64,000 nucleotides of DNA from Kordiimonadales bacterium IMCC3096 (lineage in GTDB: Bacteria; Pseudomonadota; Alphaproteobacteria; Minwuiales; Minwuiaceae): contig CP018227.1 in NCBI GenBank assembly GCA_016865035.1, forward strand, positions 2,199,501-2,263,500. The letters run 5' to 3'. A program made the position numbers and the translations under genes. The notes beneath the pieces are model-generated. The model was not told the origin of the DNA. It was given only the letters and a program-made list of their open reading frames with translations, and made no database searches. Of the stretch, positions 16,639-27,061 are shown piece by piece; within the stretch, counting starts at the first letter, position 1; every line of letters starts with the position of its first letter.

Positions 16639-17295
16639 ATGTCGGATACGGATGTGATCGAAGTCAGCGCACGTGAACGCACGACAACCGGAGGCGTAAG
16701 GGCGCTTCGGAAGTCGGGCATGGTTCCGGGTGTCGTCTATGGCAATGACCGCGAACCGGCCCTGGTGGCCGTGGACCGTCGTGTCGTGGTCAAGGAACTC
16801 AACCGCGGTGGCTTCATGGGCCGCGTGTACGAGCTTGAGCTGAATGGCCGCAAGCAGCGTTGCCTGCCGCGCGACGTGCAGCTTCATCCGGTCAGCGATG
16901 ATCCGATGCACGTTGATTTCCTGCGTCTGGCGGATGACGCCAAGATCGCGGTCATGGTGCCGGTGCACTTCGCGAACGAGGAATCGAGCGCAGGCCTGAA
17001 GCGCGGCGGTGTGCTGAACATCGTCCGCCATGAGGTCGAGCTGCTCTGCCCCAACGACCATATCCCCGAGTTCATCGAGATCGATCTCGCGGGCACGGAC
17101 ATCGGTGACTCGCTGAAGATCAGCGACGTCAAGCTGCCGGGCGATGTGGAAGCGACGATCACGGATCGTGACTTCACGATCGCGACGATCACCGGTTCCT
17201 CGGCTGTCGTGGACGAAGCTGCGGAAGCCGAGGCCGAGGCTGAAGACGGTGATGAGGAAGAAGCCGGCGCGGACGAGGAAAAGGCGGAGGATTGA
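16639..17295 (+). CDS. rplY: 50S ribosomal protein L25/general stress protein Ctc
   Basis: Binds 5S rRNA in the large subunit. The 218 residues show the long Ctc form: an L25 domain (about 1-95; RTTTGGVRALRKSGMVPGVVYG and RDVQLHPVSDDPMHVDFL), a C-terminal TL5/Ctc beta domain to about 190, and an acidic tail rich in Glu/Asp/Ala. ATG 16639 has AAGGAG 8 bases upstream, which decides the start against an in-frame ATG 57 bases earlier. It is followed 27 bases later by pth, a conserved pairing. Confidence 0.96.
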   Translation: MSDTDVIEVSARERTTTGGVRALRKSGMVPGVVYGNDREPALVAVDRRVVVKELNRGGFMGRVYELELNGRKQRCLPRDVQLHPVSDDPMHVDFLRLADDAKIAVMVPVHFANEESSAGLKRGGVLNIVRHEVELLCPNDHIPEFIEIDLAGTDIGDSLKISDVKLPGDVEATITDRDFTIATITGSSAVVDEAAEAEAEAEDGDEEEAGADEEKAED

Positions 17296-17322
17296 TCGCC
17301 GCCTCCGCAGGGAGGTTTCGAC

Positions 17323-17916
17323 ATGCGTCTCTTCGTTGGTCTCGGCAATCCCGGCGCACGCTATGCCGGGAATCGCCACAATATCGGTTTCATGGCCATC
17401 ACCCGGCTGGCCGAGGTGCACCGCGCCTCTCCCTGGCGCAGCAAGTTCCAGGGAGACGTGGCGGAAGTTCGCCTCGGCTCCGACAAGCTCATCCTGCTGC
17501 GCCCGACCACCTACATGAACGAGTCCGGCCGGTCGGTGCAGGAAGCGGCCCGCTTCTTCCAGCTCGGTCTTGACCGGATCACCGTGTTTCATGACGAGCT
17601 GGATCTGGCTTTCGGCAGGGTGCGGGTGAAGGTCGGCGGCGGTCATGCCGGCAACAATGGCATCCGCTCCATCGCCGGGCACATGGGGCCGGACTTCCAG
17701 CGGGTCCGGCTGGGGATCGGCCATCCGGGCCACAAGGATCTGGTGAGCCACTATGTGCTTTCGGATTTCAGCAAGGCGGAACGGGCCTATGTCGATGACC
17801 TGGTCGATGCGGTTGCCGGCGCGGCCCCAAAGCTCTGTGCCGGAGACCCGCCGGGATTCCTGAACGAGGTGGCGCTGAAGTGTCCGGCGCCAAAGCCTGA
17901 AAAATCGCCTGAGTGA
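17323..17916 (+). CDS. pth: Peptidyl-tRNA hydrolase
   Basis: Cytosolic enzyme that frees tRNA from dropped-off peptidyl-tRNA. The 197 residues contain the opening FVGLGNPGARYAGNRHNIGF with the catalytic His in RHNIGF, the substrate-binding Asn of TYMNESG, Asp in VFHDELDLAFG, and GGGHAGNNGIRSI. Length is normal. A GGGAGG precedes ATG 17323. The start of ychF is 13 bases beyond its stop, so the two are read together. Confidence 0.97.
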   Translation: MRLFVGLGNPGARYAGNRHNIGFMAITRLAEVHRASPWRSKFQGDVAEVRLGSDKLILLRPTTYMNESGRSVQEAARFFQLGLDRITVFHDELDLAFGRVRVKVGGGHAGNNGIRSIAGHMGPDFQRVRLGIGHPGHKDLVSHYVLSDFSKAERAYVDDLVDAVAGAAPKLCAGDPPGFLNEVALKCPAPKPEKSPE

Positions 17917-17929
17917 GGAGGAACCGCAG

Positions 17930-19030
17930 ATGGGTTTCAAATGCGGGATCGTCGGTCTGCCCAACGTCGGCAAGTCCACCCTTTTCAACGCCCTGACGCA
18001 GACCGCGTCGGCCCAGGCGGCGAACTATCCGTTCTGCACCATCGAGCCGAACCTCGGTCAGGTCGGGGTGCCGGATCCGCGCCTGTCGAAGCTGGCCGAA
18101 CTGGCCGGTTCGAAGGAACTGATTCCGACCCAGCTCACCTTCGTGGACATTGCCGGGCTGGTGCGCGGCGCCTCCAAGGGGGAAGGGCTGGGCAACCAGT
18201 TCCTCAGCCACATCCGCGAAGTGGACGCCATCGTCCATGTGCTGCGCTGCTTCGAGGATGATGACATCACCCATGTGGACGGGCGCATCGATCCGGTGGC
18301 GGATGCGGAAACGGTCGAGACCGAACTGATGATCGCCGACCTGGACAGCCTGGAGAAGCGCTACACACCGCTGGAGAAGCGCTTCCGCTCCGGCGACAAG
18401 TCGCTGAAGGCCGATGTGGAACTGATGGCAGGGGCGCTGGAGCTGCTGCGGGATGGCAAGCCGGCGCGGATGCTGGATGTGCATGATGACGACCGGCCGC
18501 GCTTCCGGGCGCTGCAGCTGCTGACGTCGAAACCGATCCTCTATGTCTGCAACGTGGCAGAGGCCGATGCCGGAACCGGCAACGAACATACGGCCCGGGT
18601 CGAGGCGATGGCCACGGCGCAGGGGGCCGGATCACTGGTTGTCTCCGCCCGGATCGAGGAGGAGATTGCCCAGCTGACCGACCGGGAGGAACGGGAGATG
18701 TTCCTGTCCGAGATCGGCCTGGAGCATGCCGGTCTGGACCGCATCATCCGCGCCGGATACGACCTGCTGGGCCTGCTGACCTTCTTCACCGTCGGCCCGA
18801 AGGAAGCCCGTGCCTGGACCGTGAAGTCAGGCGCCCTGGCACCCCAGGCCGCCGGTGTGATCCACACGGATTTCGAGAAGGGCTTCATCCGCGCCGAGAC
18901 CACCGCCTATGACGACTACGTCACCCTGGGCGGTGAACAGGCCGCCAAGGACGCTGGCAAGATGCGCCTGGAAGGGCGCGACTACACCGTGCGCGACGGG
19001 GATGTGCTGCACTTCCGCTTCAATACCTGA
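17930..19030 (+). CDS. ychF: Redox/ribosome-associated ATPase YchF (OLA1 family)
   Basis: Obg-superfamily P-loop ATPase that binds ribosomes and affects stress tolerance. The 366 residues have GLPNVGKSTLFNALT (G1), FVDIAGLVRGASKGEGLGNQFL (G3 and switch II), the NVAE motif that replaces the GTPase NKxD and explains ATP preference, and a C-terminal TGS domain (from about 280, FFTVGPKEARAWT). GAGGAGG precedes ATG 17930. It closes the prs-rplY-pth-ychF run. Confidence 0.97.
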   Translation: MGFKCGIVGLPNVGKSTLFNALTQTASAQAANYPFCTIEPNLGQVGVPDPRLSKLAELAGSKELIPTQLTFVDIAGLVRGASKGEGLGNQFLSHIREVDAIVHVLRCFEDDDITHVDGRIDPVADAETVETELMIADLDSLEKRYTPLEKRFRSGDKSLKADVELMAGALELLRDGKPARMLDVHDDDRPRFRALQLLTSKPILYVCNVAEADAGTGNEHTARVEAMATAQGAGSLVVSARIEEEIAQLTDREEREMFLSEIGLEHAGLDRIIRAGYDLLGLLTFFTVGPKEARAWTVKSGALAPQAAGVIHTDFEKGFIRAETTAYDDYVTLGGEQAAKDAGKMRLEGRDYTVRDGDVLHFRFNT

Positions 19031-19056
19031 GGCCGGACCAGCGGATTTCGCTGTCC

Positions 19057-19100
19057 TTGCTCCCCCCGGTCGCGTCGGTATTGTGCAGTGCAATGCACTG
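19057..19100 (+). promoter_or_regulatory. Putative promoter with PhaR-like box before the transglutaminase operon
   Basis: TTGCTC (19057-19062), a 16-base spacer and TATTGT (19079-19084) could form a promoter. The -10 hexamer overlaps TTGTGCAGTGCAA (19081-19093), which continues into a 15-bp dyad CAGTGCA-A-TGCACTG (19086-19100). The same 13-mer lies inverted at 4640. This is the only spacer of note between ychF and the operon. Confidence 0.5.
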
Positions 19101-19139
19101 ACCGACGTGCATCCCTTAAATTGTTGCTGGAGCAAATGA

Positions 19140-22100
19140 ATGCCGATTCATGCGGCACTCAATCACAAGACGATCTATGACTATGACCGCAAGGTCACGC
19201 TTTCACCCCAGACGATCCGGCTCCGCCCCGCGGCCCATACGCGGACCAATATTCTGAGCTATTCGCTCCGCATCTCGCCGGAGAACCATTTCATCAACTG
19301 GCAGCAGGACCCGCTGGGCAACTACATGGCCCGCGTCGTGTTCCCCGATCCCGTGGACCATTTCCACGTCGAGGTCGATCTGGTTGCCGAGATGGCGGTG
19401 CTCAATCCGTTCGATTTCTTCGTGGAGGAATATGCTGAGGAGTTCCCGTTCAGCTATGAGCCGGACGAGGCGGTTTCTCTCGAACCCTATCTGGATCCGG
19501 AGCCGGTCGGCCCCCTGCTGCAGGCGCTGCTCGACGGCATTGACCGCACCCCGCGCCGCACGGTCGATTTCCTGTTCACGCTGAACCAGAACCTGGAAAA
19601 GATGATCGGCTATGTCGTCCGCATGGAACCGGGCGTGCAGACGCCCGAGGAAACCCTGGGCCTGGCCAAGGGATCCTGCCGTGACACGGCATGGCTGATG
19701 GTGCAGGTGCTGCGCAATGTCGGTCTGGCGGCCCGTTTCGCCTCCGGCTACCTGATCCAGCTGCAGCCGGACCAGAAGCCGCTTGAGGGGCCGACCGGGC
19801 CTGAGTCCGATTTCACCGATCTGCATGCCTGGGCCGAGGTATATCTGCCCGGCGCGGGCTGGATCGGTCTGGATGCCACATCCGGCCTGCTGGCGGGGGA
19901 GGGCCATATCCCGCTCGCCTGCGCGCCGCAGCCCACCAGCGCCGCACCGATTTCCGGACTTGTCGGGCCGGCGAAGGTCGATTTCTCGCACGAGATGCGG
20001 GTGGACCGGATCTATGAATCGCGCCGTGTCACAAGGCCGTTCTCCGAAGATGCCTGGGACAAGGTCGATGCGCTGGGGCAGGAGATCGAGCAGCAGCTTC
20101 AGGAAGGCGACGTCCGTCTGACGATGGGGGGCGAGCCGACGTTCGTCTCCATCGACGACATGGATGGCGCCGAATGGAACATCGATGCGCTGGGACCGAC
20201 CAAGCGGAAACTGGCCTTCGACCTGATCAAGCGCATTCGCAAGCGCTTCGCGCCGGACGGGTTGCTCACCTTCGGGCAGGGCAAGCAGTATCCGGGGGAG
20301 CCGCTGCCGCGCTGGGCCTTTGGCCTGTTCTGGCGCAACGACGGGCTGCCGCTCTGGAACCGTGCGGACCTGATCGCCAGCGAGGACAAGGATTACGCGC
20401 CGACCACCGCCGATGCCGAGACCTTCACGCACCTGCTGTGCGACCGGCTTCAGGTCGACCGGCAGTATGTCATCCCGGCCTATGAGGATCCGCTGGCGCA
20501 CCTGAAGGCCGAGCAGCAGCTGCCTGTGAACCTCAGCCCGGACGATCCGGCATTTGCCAAGGATCAGGACCGCAAGCGGCTGGCCGACGTACTGCGTCGC
20601 GGCCTCGACAAGCCGAAGGGCTATGTCCTGCCGGTGATGCGCGGGCATGACGCGGCGGGTGAGCACTGGATCACCGGCCCGTGGGAGTTCAAGGCGGGGT
20701 ACATGTTCCTGCTGCCCGGGGACTCGCCGGTGGGCTTCCGCCTGCCGCTTTCGGCCCTGCCGTATCTGCCGCCCGAGAAATACCCCAGCACGACACCGGT
20801 CGATCCCTATTCGATCGAGGGACCGCTGCCCGATCCGGCCGAACTGTCCGCACGCTTCGGCGCTGCGGCGGGACCTGTGGTTTCAGTATCCGGTACGGGT
20901 GCCGCCAGTGGCACCGGGACGGGGGCAACCGCCAAGCCCGCGAAGGCCGCGAAGGCCGCGCCGCGCGGCGCTGTCAGCGATCTCGTGCGCACGGCGCTGG
21001 TGGTCGAACCGCGCGCGGGCAGGCTGAACCTGTTCCTGCCGCCGACTGTATGTGCGGAGGACTATCTGGAACTGATCGCCGCGGCGGAAGATGCCGCCGC
21101 GACAATGAACATGCCGATCCACATCGAAGGCTACGAGCCTCCGCCGGATCCGCGCCTGAGTGTCATCCGGGTCACGCCGGATCCGGGGGTGATCGAGGTG
21201 AACGTGCACCCCGCAACCGACTGGGCCATGCTGCGTGACATCACCAGGGGGCTCTACGACGATGCGCGCCAGACCCGTCTGGGCACCGAGAAGTTCATGG
21301 TCGATGGCCGGCATGTGGGCACCGGCGGCGGCAACCACATCGTTGTCGGTGGCGCGACCCCTGCGGACAGCCCGTTCCTGCGGCGGCCGGACCTGCTGGG
21401 TTCGCTGATCCGCTACTGGCAGAATCATCCGAGCCTGAGCTACCTGTTCTCCGGCATGTTCATCGGCCCGACCAGTCAGGCGCCACGGGTGGACGAGGCC
21501 CGCGACGACACGCTCTATGAGCTGGAGATCGCGCTGTCGCAACTGCCGAAGCAGGGCGAGGACGTGCGGCCCTGGACCGTTGACCGGATGTTGCGCAACC
21601 TGCTGGTCGACCTGACAGGCAATACGCACCGCTCCGAGATCTGCATCGACAAGCTCTATTCCCCCAGCGGCCCGACCGGCCGCCTTGGCCTGGTGGAGTT
21701 CCGCGCCTTCGAGATGCCGCCCCATGCGGAAATGTCGCTGGCGCAGCAGCTTCTGCTGCGCGGTCTGATCGCGCGGTTCTGGAAGCAGCCCTATACCCGC
21801 CCGCTTGTCCGTCATGGTGATGCGCTGCGTGATCGCCACATGCTGCCCTACTACGCCTGGCAGGACTTCGAGCAGGTGATCGCCGAGATGCAGGAGGCCG
21901 GACTGGCCTTTGATCCGGACTGGTACCGTGCGCAGTTCGAGTTCCGCTTCCCGCGCATGGGCGAGGCGACGGTTCACGGCATGGAAATCGAGATCCGCAA
22001 CGCCCTGGAACCCTGGCATGTGCTGGGGGAGGAGTCCGGCAGCAGCGGTACCGCGCGCTATGTCGATTCGTCGCTCGAACGTGTGCAGGTGCAGATCTCC

Positions 22101-22502
22101 GGCCTTTCCGATCCGGAACGCTATCTGGTTGCCTGCAACGGACGGCATGTGCCGCTGGCGGCAACGTCCCATGCAGGGACCTGGGTTGCGGGTGTCCGCT
22201 ACAAGGCCTGGGCACCCTACAGCGCGCTGCATCCGATGATCGACATTCACAGCCCGCTGGTCTTCGACGTGATCGATACCTGGTCGGGGCGGTCGATCGG
22301 CGGTTGCCGCTATCACGTGGTGCATCCCGGCGGGCGGAACTACGAGGTGTCGCCGGTGAACGGGGAAGAGGCCGAGGGCAGGCGCCTGTCGCGGTTCGAA
22401 CCCCGTGGACATTCGCCGGGTCCGGTCGGTGTGCCGGTCAGGGAACGGAACCCGCGATTCCCGCATACGCTGGATCTGCGCGCCCCTGTCATGCCTGCGT
22501 GA
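19140..22502 (+). CDS. Transglutaminase-like protein with DUF2126
   Basis: Large cytosolic protein (1120 residues, no signal peptide) of the transglutaminase-DUF2126 family. The N-terminal bacterial transglutaminase domain (1 to about 300) begins [26 protein letters not shown] and carries the triad Cys180 (KGSCRDTAW), His229 (DLHAW) and Asp245 (GLDATSG), so thiol chemistry (protease, amidase or transamidase) is possible. The rest is DUF2126, starting near residue 310 with [17 protein letters not shown] and including [16 protein letters not shown] and [13 protein letters not shown]; it resembles ligase-type folds but the reaction is unknown. An Ala/Pro/Lys-rich linker near 600-620 divides it. 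GGAG precedes ATG 19140. It is the first gene of a three-gene operon. Confidence 0.92.
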   Translation: MPIHAALNHKTIYDYDRKVTLSPQTIRLRPAAHTRTNILSYSLRISPENHFINWQQDPLGNYMARVVFPDPVDHFHVEVDLVAEMAVLNPFDFFVEEYAEEFPFSYEPDEAVSLEPYLDPEPVGPLLQALLDGIDRTPRRTVDFLFTLNQNLEKMIGYVVRMEPGVQTPEETLGLAKGSCRDTAWLMVQVLRNVGLAARFASGYLIQLQPDQKPLEGPTGPESDFTDLHAWAEVYLPGAGWIGLDATSGLLAGEGHIPLACAPQPTSAAPISGLVGPAKVDFSHEMRVDRIYESRRVTRPFSEDAWDKVDALGQEIEQQLQEGDVRLTMGGEPTFVSIDDMDGAEWNIDALGPTKRKLAFDLIKRIRKRFAPDGLLTFGQGKQYPGEPLPRWAFGLFWRNDGLPLWNRADLIASEDKDYAPTTADAETFTHLLCDRLQVDRQYVIPAYEDPLAHLKAEQQLPVNLSPDDPAFAKDQDRKRLADVLRRGLDKPKGYVLPVMRGHDAAGEHWITGPWEFKAGYMFLLPGDSPVGFRLPLSALPYLPPEKYPSTTPVDPYSIEGPLPDPAELSARFGAAAGPVVSVSGTGAASGTGTGATAKPAKAAKAAPRGAVSDLVRTALVVEPRAGRLNLFLPPTVCAEDYLELIAAAEDAAATMNMPIHIEGYEPPPDPRLSVIRVTPDPGVIEVNVHPATDWAMLRDITRGLYDDARQTRLGTEKFMVDGRHVGTGGGNHIVVGGATPADSPFLRRPDLLGSLIRYWQNHPSLSYLFSGMFIGPTSQAPRVDEARDDTLYELEIALSQLPKQGEDVRPWTVDRMLRNLLVDLTGNTHRSEICIDKLYSPSGPTGRLGLVEFRAFEMPPHAEMSLAQQLLLRGLIARFWKQPYTRPLVRHGDALRDRHMLPYYAWQDFEQVIAEMQEAGLAFDPDWYRAQFEFRFPRMGEATVHGMEIEIRNALEPWHVLGEESGSSGTARYVDSSLERVQVQISGLSDPERYLVACNGRHVPLAATSHAGTWVAGVRYKAWAPYSALHPMIDIHSPLVFDVIDTWSGRSIGGCRYHVVHPGGRNYEVSPVNGEEAEGRRLSRFEPRGHSPGPVGVPVRERNPRFPHTLDLRAPVMPA

Positions 22503-22515
22503 GGGGCGCACGGCC

Positions 22516-25122
22516 ATGAGTGACAGTTCCAGCGCCATGCACGACTGGCTGTCAGGACCGCTCGGGCTTGGCTACAGCCCGGCGGAGGGCGTGTTCGACG
22601 AACTGGTCTCACCCGACGGTGATGTCCGGTCGGGCTGGGGCGAGATCTCCGACTTCCTGGCCGGACTGAGCACTGATGAATGGGTCCGCCGCTGGCAGCA
22701 GGGCCAGCAGGCGCTGCGCGAACAGGGCGTCACCTACAATGTGTACTCGGACACCGACAGGGATGCCCCTGCCTGGCGTCTGGACCCTGTGCCCATGGTG
22801 GTCACGGCGCAGGAATGGACCACGCTTGCGACCGCGCTGACGCAACGGGCCAATCTGCTGGACCTGGTGCTGCGTGACCTTCTGGGCAATCAGCAATTGC
22901 TGCGGGACAATCATCTGCCGGCCTCCCTGATCACGGGGCATCCGGGCCATTTCATGTCCTGCATTGATCCGGCAATGGCCGCGCGCCCCTGCCTGCACCT
23001 CTATGGCGCCGATCTGGCCCGGGCACCTGACGGCCACTGGCGGGTGATGATGGACCGGACGGAAGCCCCGTCCGGCTTCGGCTACGCGCTGGCGAACCGG
23101 CAGATTCTGGAGCGGGTCTTCCCGGAATTGCTGCGCTCCGTCGGTGTCCGTCATGTCAGAGCCTTCTATCGTGACATGCGGGCCGGGCTGCATGCGATTG
23201 CGCCCGGCGGCAAGGCGGAACCGCGCATCGTGCTGCTGACACCCGGATTCCGCAACGAAGCCTATTTCGAACATGCCTTCATGGCGCGCCACCTGGGCTG
23301 CACCCTGGCGGAGGCGGATGATCTGACGGTCCGTGGCGGCCATGTCTATCTGAAGACCCTGGACGGGCTGCAGTCCGTCGATGTCATCCTGCGCCGCACC
23401 GACACGGCCTGGTGTGATCCGCTGGAGCTGCGCGGCGATTCCACGCTCGGGTTCGCCGGATTGGTCTCCGCCGCGCGGCAGGGCAATGTCACCGTGGTCA
23501 ACTCGCTGGGATCGGGCGTGGTCGAATCGCCGGGACTGATGCCTTTCCTGCCGGGCCTCTGCCAGCGCCTGCTGGGGGAGGAGCTGAAGATGCCCTCCGT
23601 GGCGACCTGGTGGTGTGGTCAGCCCATTGAGCGCGAGCAGGTGCTGGCACAGCTTGACCGGCTGGTGGTCAAGCCCGCTTTTCCCGCCGACAGGGGGGAA
23701 CCGGTCTTCGGACAGACCATCACGCCCGCCGGACGGCAGACCATCGCGGAACGGATCCGCAGCCGGCCGGATCGCCACATCGGGCAGGAGTACGTGGGAC
23801 TTTCCACGGCACCAACCTGGTCCAGCCATGGTCTTGAGCCCCGTTCGGCCATGCTGCGCGTCATGCTTTGCCGCAACCGCCGTGGAGGCTGGTCGGTCAT
23901 GCCGGGGGGCATGGTCCGGGTCGCGCCGGACAGGCGCGGTCGCGTCGTCTCCATGCAGCAGGGTGGCGGATCCAAGGATGTCTGGGTTCTGGGCGGCAAC
24001 AGCGTCCCGGCCACGGCCGAAGGGGACGGCGGCACGCACCGGGAAGTCACCGAGATCCGTCGCTCCGATGGCAACCTGCCGTCGCGCACGGCGGACAGTG
24101 TGTTCTGGCTGGGCCGCTACCAGCAGCGGGCAGAGGCCCAGGCACTGCGGTTGCGTGGCGCGCTGACCTGTATCGACGAAAGGCTGCTGCCGCAGGCCAC
24201 CGAGGCCGAGAAGGCGGTGCTGCAGGGGTTGCTGGCGGGGCATCTGGCCCCTGATGCCGGTCCTGCGGATGCCCGCAAGCTGCTGACCATGGCCGGTGAG
24301 CGGGCCTTCAGCCCCGACGTGCCGACCGGTCTGCACAACAGCATCGAACAGCTCTACCGCAATGCCGGAAACCTGCGGGACCGGCTGTCCCAGGACAGCT
24401 GGCTGGCGGTGGACCGGGTGCGTCAGGCCCTGCAGGCCGCGGAGCGGGCACCGGGACGACAGAACCTGCTGCTGCCCCGTCTCGACGACATCATCTATGC
24501 GTTGCGGGCGCTCGGCGGTGCGCTGAACGACACCATGAGCCGGGGCTATGGCTGGCGGTTCCATGATCTGGGACGATGGCTGGAGCGTGCGCAGCAGAGC
24601 GTGGATCTGATTGCCGCGACCTTGCTGCGCCAGGATGGTGACAATGCGCTGGTGCTTAATGCCCTGCTGGACATCAGTGACTGCGCCGTCACCTACCGCG
24701 CCCGCTACCTGTCGGAGCCGGAATTGCTGCCGGTGCTCGACCTGCTGGTCGCCGACCTGGAGAGTCCCCGGTCGCTGGCGCACCAGCTGGAGAAGATGCG
24801 CGACCACGTGGAGGCCCTGTCACGGCTGCGCGGCCCCCTGCTGGGCGAGGATCAGCGTCTGGCGATCGCTGCGTTCTCCGCCGTTCGTACTGCGGATATC
24901 AACCAGTTGGGGACCTGGCATCCGGACGGCAGCTGGCCGCTGCTGGAACAGCTGGTCGAATATCTGCAGTCACAGCTCTACGCGTTGGGCAATGCCATCT
25001 CCCAGCGCTACTTCAGTCATGTTGCCGGTCGTGGCGCGCAGATTGCCATTGGTGGTTTCGATACGGATCCCGATGAGGATACGGATGACGATTCACCCGA
25101 TACGGATGAAGATGAGCCATGA
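22516..25122 (+). CDS. Circularly permuted type 2 ATP-grasp fused to alpha-E domain
   Basis: 868-residue fusion of a circularly permuted ATP-grasp domain (about 60-490; LVLRDLLGNQQLLRD, YGADLARAPDGHWRVMMDRTEAPSG, VVKPAFPADRGEPVFG) and an alpha-E helical domain (about 520-850; SRTADSVFWLGRYQQRAEAQALRL), two families usually encoded side by side. ATP-grasp enzymes join a carboxylate to an amine using ATP, so peptide-bond or amide synthesis is predicted, substrate unknown. The C-terminus is strongly acidic (DEDTDDDSPDTDEDEP). Start ATG 22516 follows GAGGGG; a longer in-frame extension lies inside the upstream gene. Its stop overlaps the next gene in ATGA. Confidence 0.93.
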   Translation: MSDSSSAMHDWLSGPLGLGYSPAEGVFDELVSPDGDVRSGWGEISDFLAGLSTDEWVRRWQQGQQALREQGVTYNVYSDTDRDAPAWRLDPVPMVVTAQEWTTLATALTQRANLLDLVLRDLLGNQQLLRDNHLPASLITGHPGHFMSCIDPAMAARPCLHLYGADLARAPDGHWRVMMDRTEAPSGFGYALANRQILERVFPELLRSVGVRHVRAFYRDMRAGLHAIAPGGKAEPRIVLLTPGFRNEAYFEHAFMARHLGCTLAEADDLTVRGGHVYLKTLDGLQSVDVILRRTDTAWCDPLELRGDSTLGFAGLVSAARQGNVTVVNSLGSGVVESPGLMPFLPGLCQRLLGEELKMPSVATWWCGQPIEREQVLAQLDRLVVKPAFPADRGEPVFGQTITPAGRQTIAERIRSRPDRHIGQEYVGLSTAPTWSSHGLEPRSAMLRVMLCRNRRGGWSVMPGGMVRVAPDRRGRVVSMQQGGGSKDVWVLGGNSVPATAEGDGGTHREVTEIRRSDGNLPSRTADSVFWLGRYQQRAEAQALRLRGALTCIDERLLPQATEAEKAVLQGLLAGHLAPDAGPADARKLLTMAGERAFSPDVPTGLHNSIEQLYRNAGNLRDRLSQDSWLAVDRVRQALQAAERAPGRQNLLLPRLDDIIYALRALGGALNDTMSRGYGWRFHDLGRWLERAQQSVDLIAATLLRQDGDNALVLNALLDISDCAVTYRARYLSEPELLPVLDLLVADLESPRSLAHQLEKMRDHVEALSRLRGPLLGEDQRLAIAAFSAVRTADINQLGTWHPDGSWPLLEQLVEYLQSQLYALGNAISQRYFSHVAGRGAQIAIGGFDTDPDEDTDDDSPDTDEDEP

Positions 25123-26075
25123 CAGAGGAATTGCTCTACCGGATCCGGCATCGGACGGCCTACAGATACGGCAGCCAGGTTCTGGTCTCGCAGAACCTGC
25201 TGCACCTGACGCCGCGCGATACGCTGAACCAGCGATGCCTGGAAAGCAGCATACTGATCCTGCCGAGCCCGGCGGTGGCGCCTTCATCGCGTACCGACAT
25301 CTTCGGCAACATCGTGCAGAACTTCGACATCGACACCCCGCACAAGCGGTTCGAGGTGACATCGACAAGCCGTGTCGCGGTCCTGCCACCGTCCGTGCCC
25401 GACCCTGACGGGACGCCCGCATGGGATGCCGTGCCGGAGAGCATGCCGACCGGTCTCGACGCGGAACATCATCTGCTGCATGCCTATTCAGCGCGTGTCG
25501 AGCCGCAGTGGCTGGCCGCCGCGATCCGGGACTATGCCGCCCCGTCCTTTCCCGCTGGCCGCCCGGTGCTGGCGGCGGGACTGGATCTGACGCAGCGCAT
25601 GTTCCGCGACTTTGCCTATGCGCCGGGCACGACGACCATCTCGACGCCGCTGTCGACAGTGCTCAGGACCCGCCGGGGTGTCTGCCAGGACTTCGCGCGG
25701 CTGCTGATCGCGGCCTTCCGCTGCATGGGTCTGCCTGCGGGCTATGTCTCCGGTTACCTGGTGACGGAACCGCCGAAGGGGCAGGCGCGTCTGGTCGGCG
25801 CCGACCAGTCCCACGCCTGGGTCCGTCTGCATGTGCCTGGCTGGGGCTGGGTCGATCTCGACCCGACCAACGGGGTGCCTGCCGGGCAGGGACACATAAC
25901 GGTGGCCTGGGGACGCGACTTCCGGGACGTGGTGCCGGTCAAGGGCGTGATCACCGGCGGTGGCGAGCACGACCTGAAGGTCGAGGTCGATGTGATCCCG
26001 GAGGCGGAGATCGCCGGGGCCGCGCATGCCGCATCCGGCGAGGCCAGTTCCAACCGGCCCGACCGGGTCGCCTGA
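25119..26075 (+). CDS. Transglutaminase family protein
   Basis: 318-residue cytosolic transglutaminase-like protein, the third member of the operon. It has the N-terminal beta domain typical of the group (YRIRHRTAYRYGSQVLVSQNLLHLTPRDT) and a catalytic core with Cys189 (RRGVCQDFARLL), His232 (DQSHAWVRLH) and Asp248 (VDLDPTNG). All three triad residues are kept, so it should be active as a thiol peptidase or amide-transfer enzyme. The ATG overlaps the preceding stop (ATGA). With the DUF2126 protein and the ATP-grasp fusion it forms a module found together in many proteobacteria, implying make-and-cut amide chemistry on one substrate; the substrate is not known to me. Confidence 0.93.
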   Translation: MTEELLYRIRHRTAYRYGSQVLVSQNLLHLTPRDTLNQRCLESSILILPSPAVAPSSRTDIFGNIVQNFDIDTPHKRFEVTSTSRVAVLPPSVPDPDGTPAWDAVPESMPTGLDAEHHLLHAYSARVEPQWLAAAIRDYAAPSFPAGRPVLAAGLDLTQRMFRDFAYAPGTTTISTPLSTVLRTRRGVCQDFARLLIAAFRCMGLPAGYVSGYLVTEPPKGQARLVGADQSHAWVRLHVPGWGWVDLDPTNGVPAGQGHITVAWGRDFRDVVPVKGVITGGGEHDLKVEVDVIPEAEIAGAAHAASGEASSNRPDRVA

Positions 26076-26099
26076 AAGGCGCGGCCCCTTCGCGTCAGA

Positions 26100-27011
26100 T
26101 CACGCCGACGGCAGGCCCGCGAAGACCGCGCCGATGGCTTCCATCGCGGACGGAAACGGCCGTGCACCGCTCATGTCGGTGATCTTGCCCCAGTTTGCCT
26201 TCAGGTCTTCGGGGGTGACAGCGGCGGACGGACCGAAGTGGTGTCCCTGTCCCTCCACCATTTCCACCTTGCTGTAATAGCCTGCGCCACATTCGATGAT
26301 GTGGCCGGTTTCCTCGTTCTCCTCCGCCACGAACCAGCCGATGACGGGGGTGATCAGTTCGGGTTTCAGTGCCTCGAACACCTGATCGGGCACGATCCCC
26401 TTGGTCATGCGGGTGCCCGCGATCGGGGCGACCGTATGGACGGTGATGTTGCTCTTGCGGCCTTCCTGCTTCAGGGCATTCATCAGCCCGACCATGCCCA
26501 GCTTCGCCGCGCCATAGTTGGCCTGGCCAAAGTTGCCGAACAGACCGGCGGCGGAGGTGGTCATCACCACACGCCCGTAGCCGCGTTCCTGCATCACCGG
26601 CCAGGCGGCATGGGTGCACCAGACCGCGCCCATCAGATGCACGTCGATGACGGCCTGGAAGTCGGGGGCATCGACCTTGGCGAAGGACTTGTCGCGCAGG
26701 ATACCGGCATTGTTGATCAGGATGTCGACCTGTCCCCAGGTATCCAGTGCCGTCTGGACGATGGACTTGCCCGTTTCCGGCGTGCCGACCGCGTCGTAGT
26801 TGGCAACCGCCTCGCCGCCCGCCGCCTTGATCTCCGCCACCACGTCGTCGGCAGCCTTGCCGGAACCGCCGGTGCCGTCGACGCTGCCGCCGAGGTCGTT
26901 GACCACGACCTTCGCGCCCCGACTGGCCAGGAAGAGGGCGTGGCTGCGGCCCAGGCCCGCGCCCGCGCCGGTGACAATGGCAACACGGCCGTCATAGCGG
27001 ATATCAGTCAT
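26100..27011 (-). CDS. SDR dehydrogenase, (3R)-hydroxyacyl-CoA dehydrogenase type
   Basis: NAD(P)-dependent short-chain dehydrogenase resembling the dehydrogenase part of peroxisomal multifunctional enzyme type 2. The 303 residues show VTGAGAGLGRSHAL (cofactor loop), NNAGILRDKSF, the catalytic Ser in TTSAAGLFG and Tyr/Lys in YGAAKLG, and a C-terminal extension with APIAGTRMTKGI typical of that subgroup; no hydratase domain follows. Start ATG 27011 (MTDIRYDGRV) is preceded by GAGGA. It lies 162 bases after the cupin gene on the same strand, separated by a long palindromic repeat, so it may be the last gene of the MarR operon or a separate unit. The likely role is oxidation of a hydroxyacyl-CoA. 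Confidence 0.9.
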   Translation of the reverse strand: MTDIRYDGRVAIVTGAGAGLGRSHALFLASRGAKVVVNDLGGSVDGTGGSGKAADDVVAEIKAAGGEAVANYDAVGTPETGKSIVQTALDTWGQVDILINNAGILRDKSFAKVDAPDFQAVIDVHLMGAVWCTHAAWPVMQERGYGRVVMTTSAAGLFGNFGQANYGAAKLGMVGLMNALKQEGRKSNITVHTVAPIAGTRMTKGIVPDQVFEALKPELITPVIGWFVAEENEETGHIIECGAGYYSKVEMVEGQGHHFGPSAAVTPEDLKANWGKITDMSGARPFPSAMEAIGAVFAGLPSA

Positions 27012-27061
27012 TCCTCGTGTCCTCCCCAGGAATTCATGGATCGTTGATCCGTTCGAGTGCT

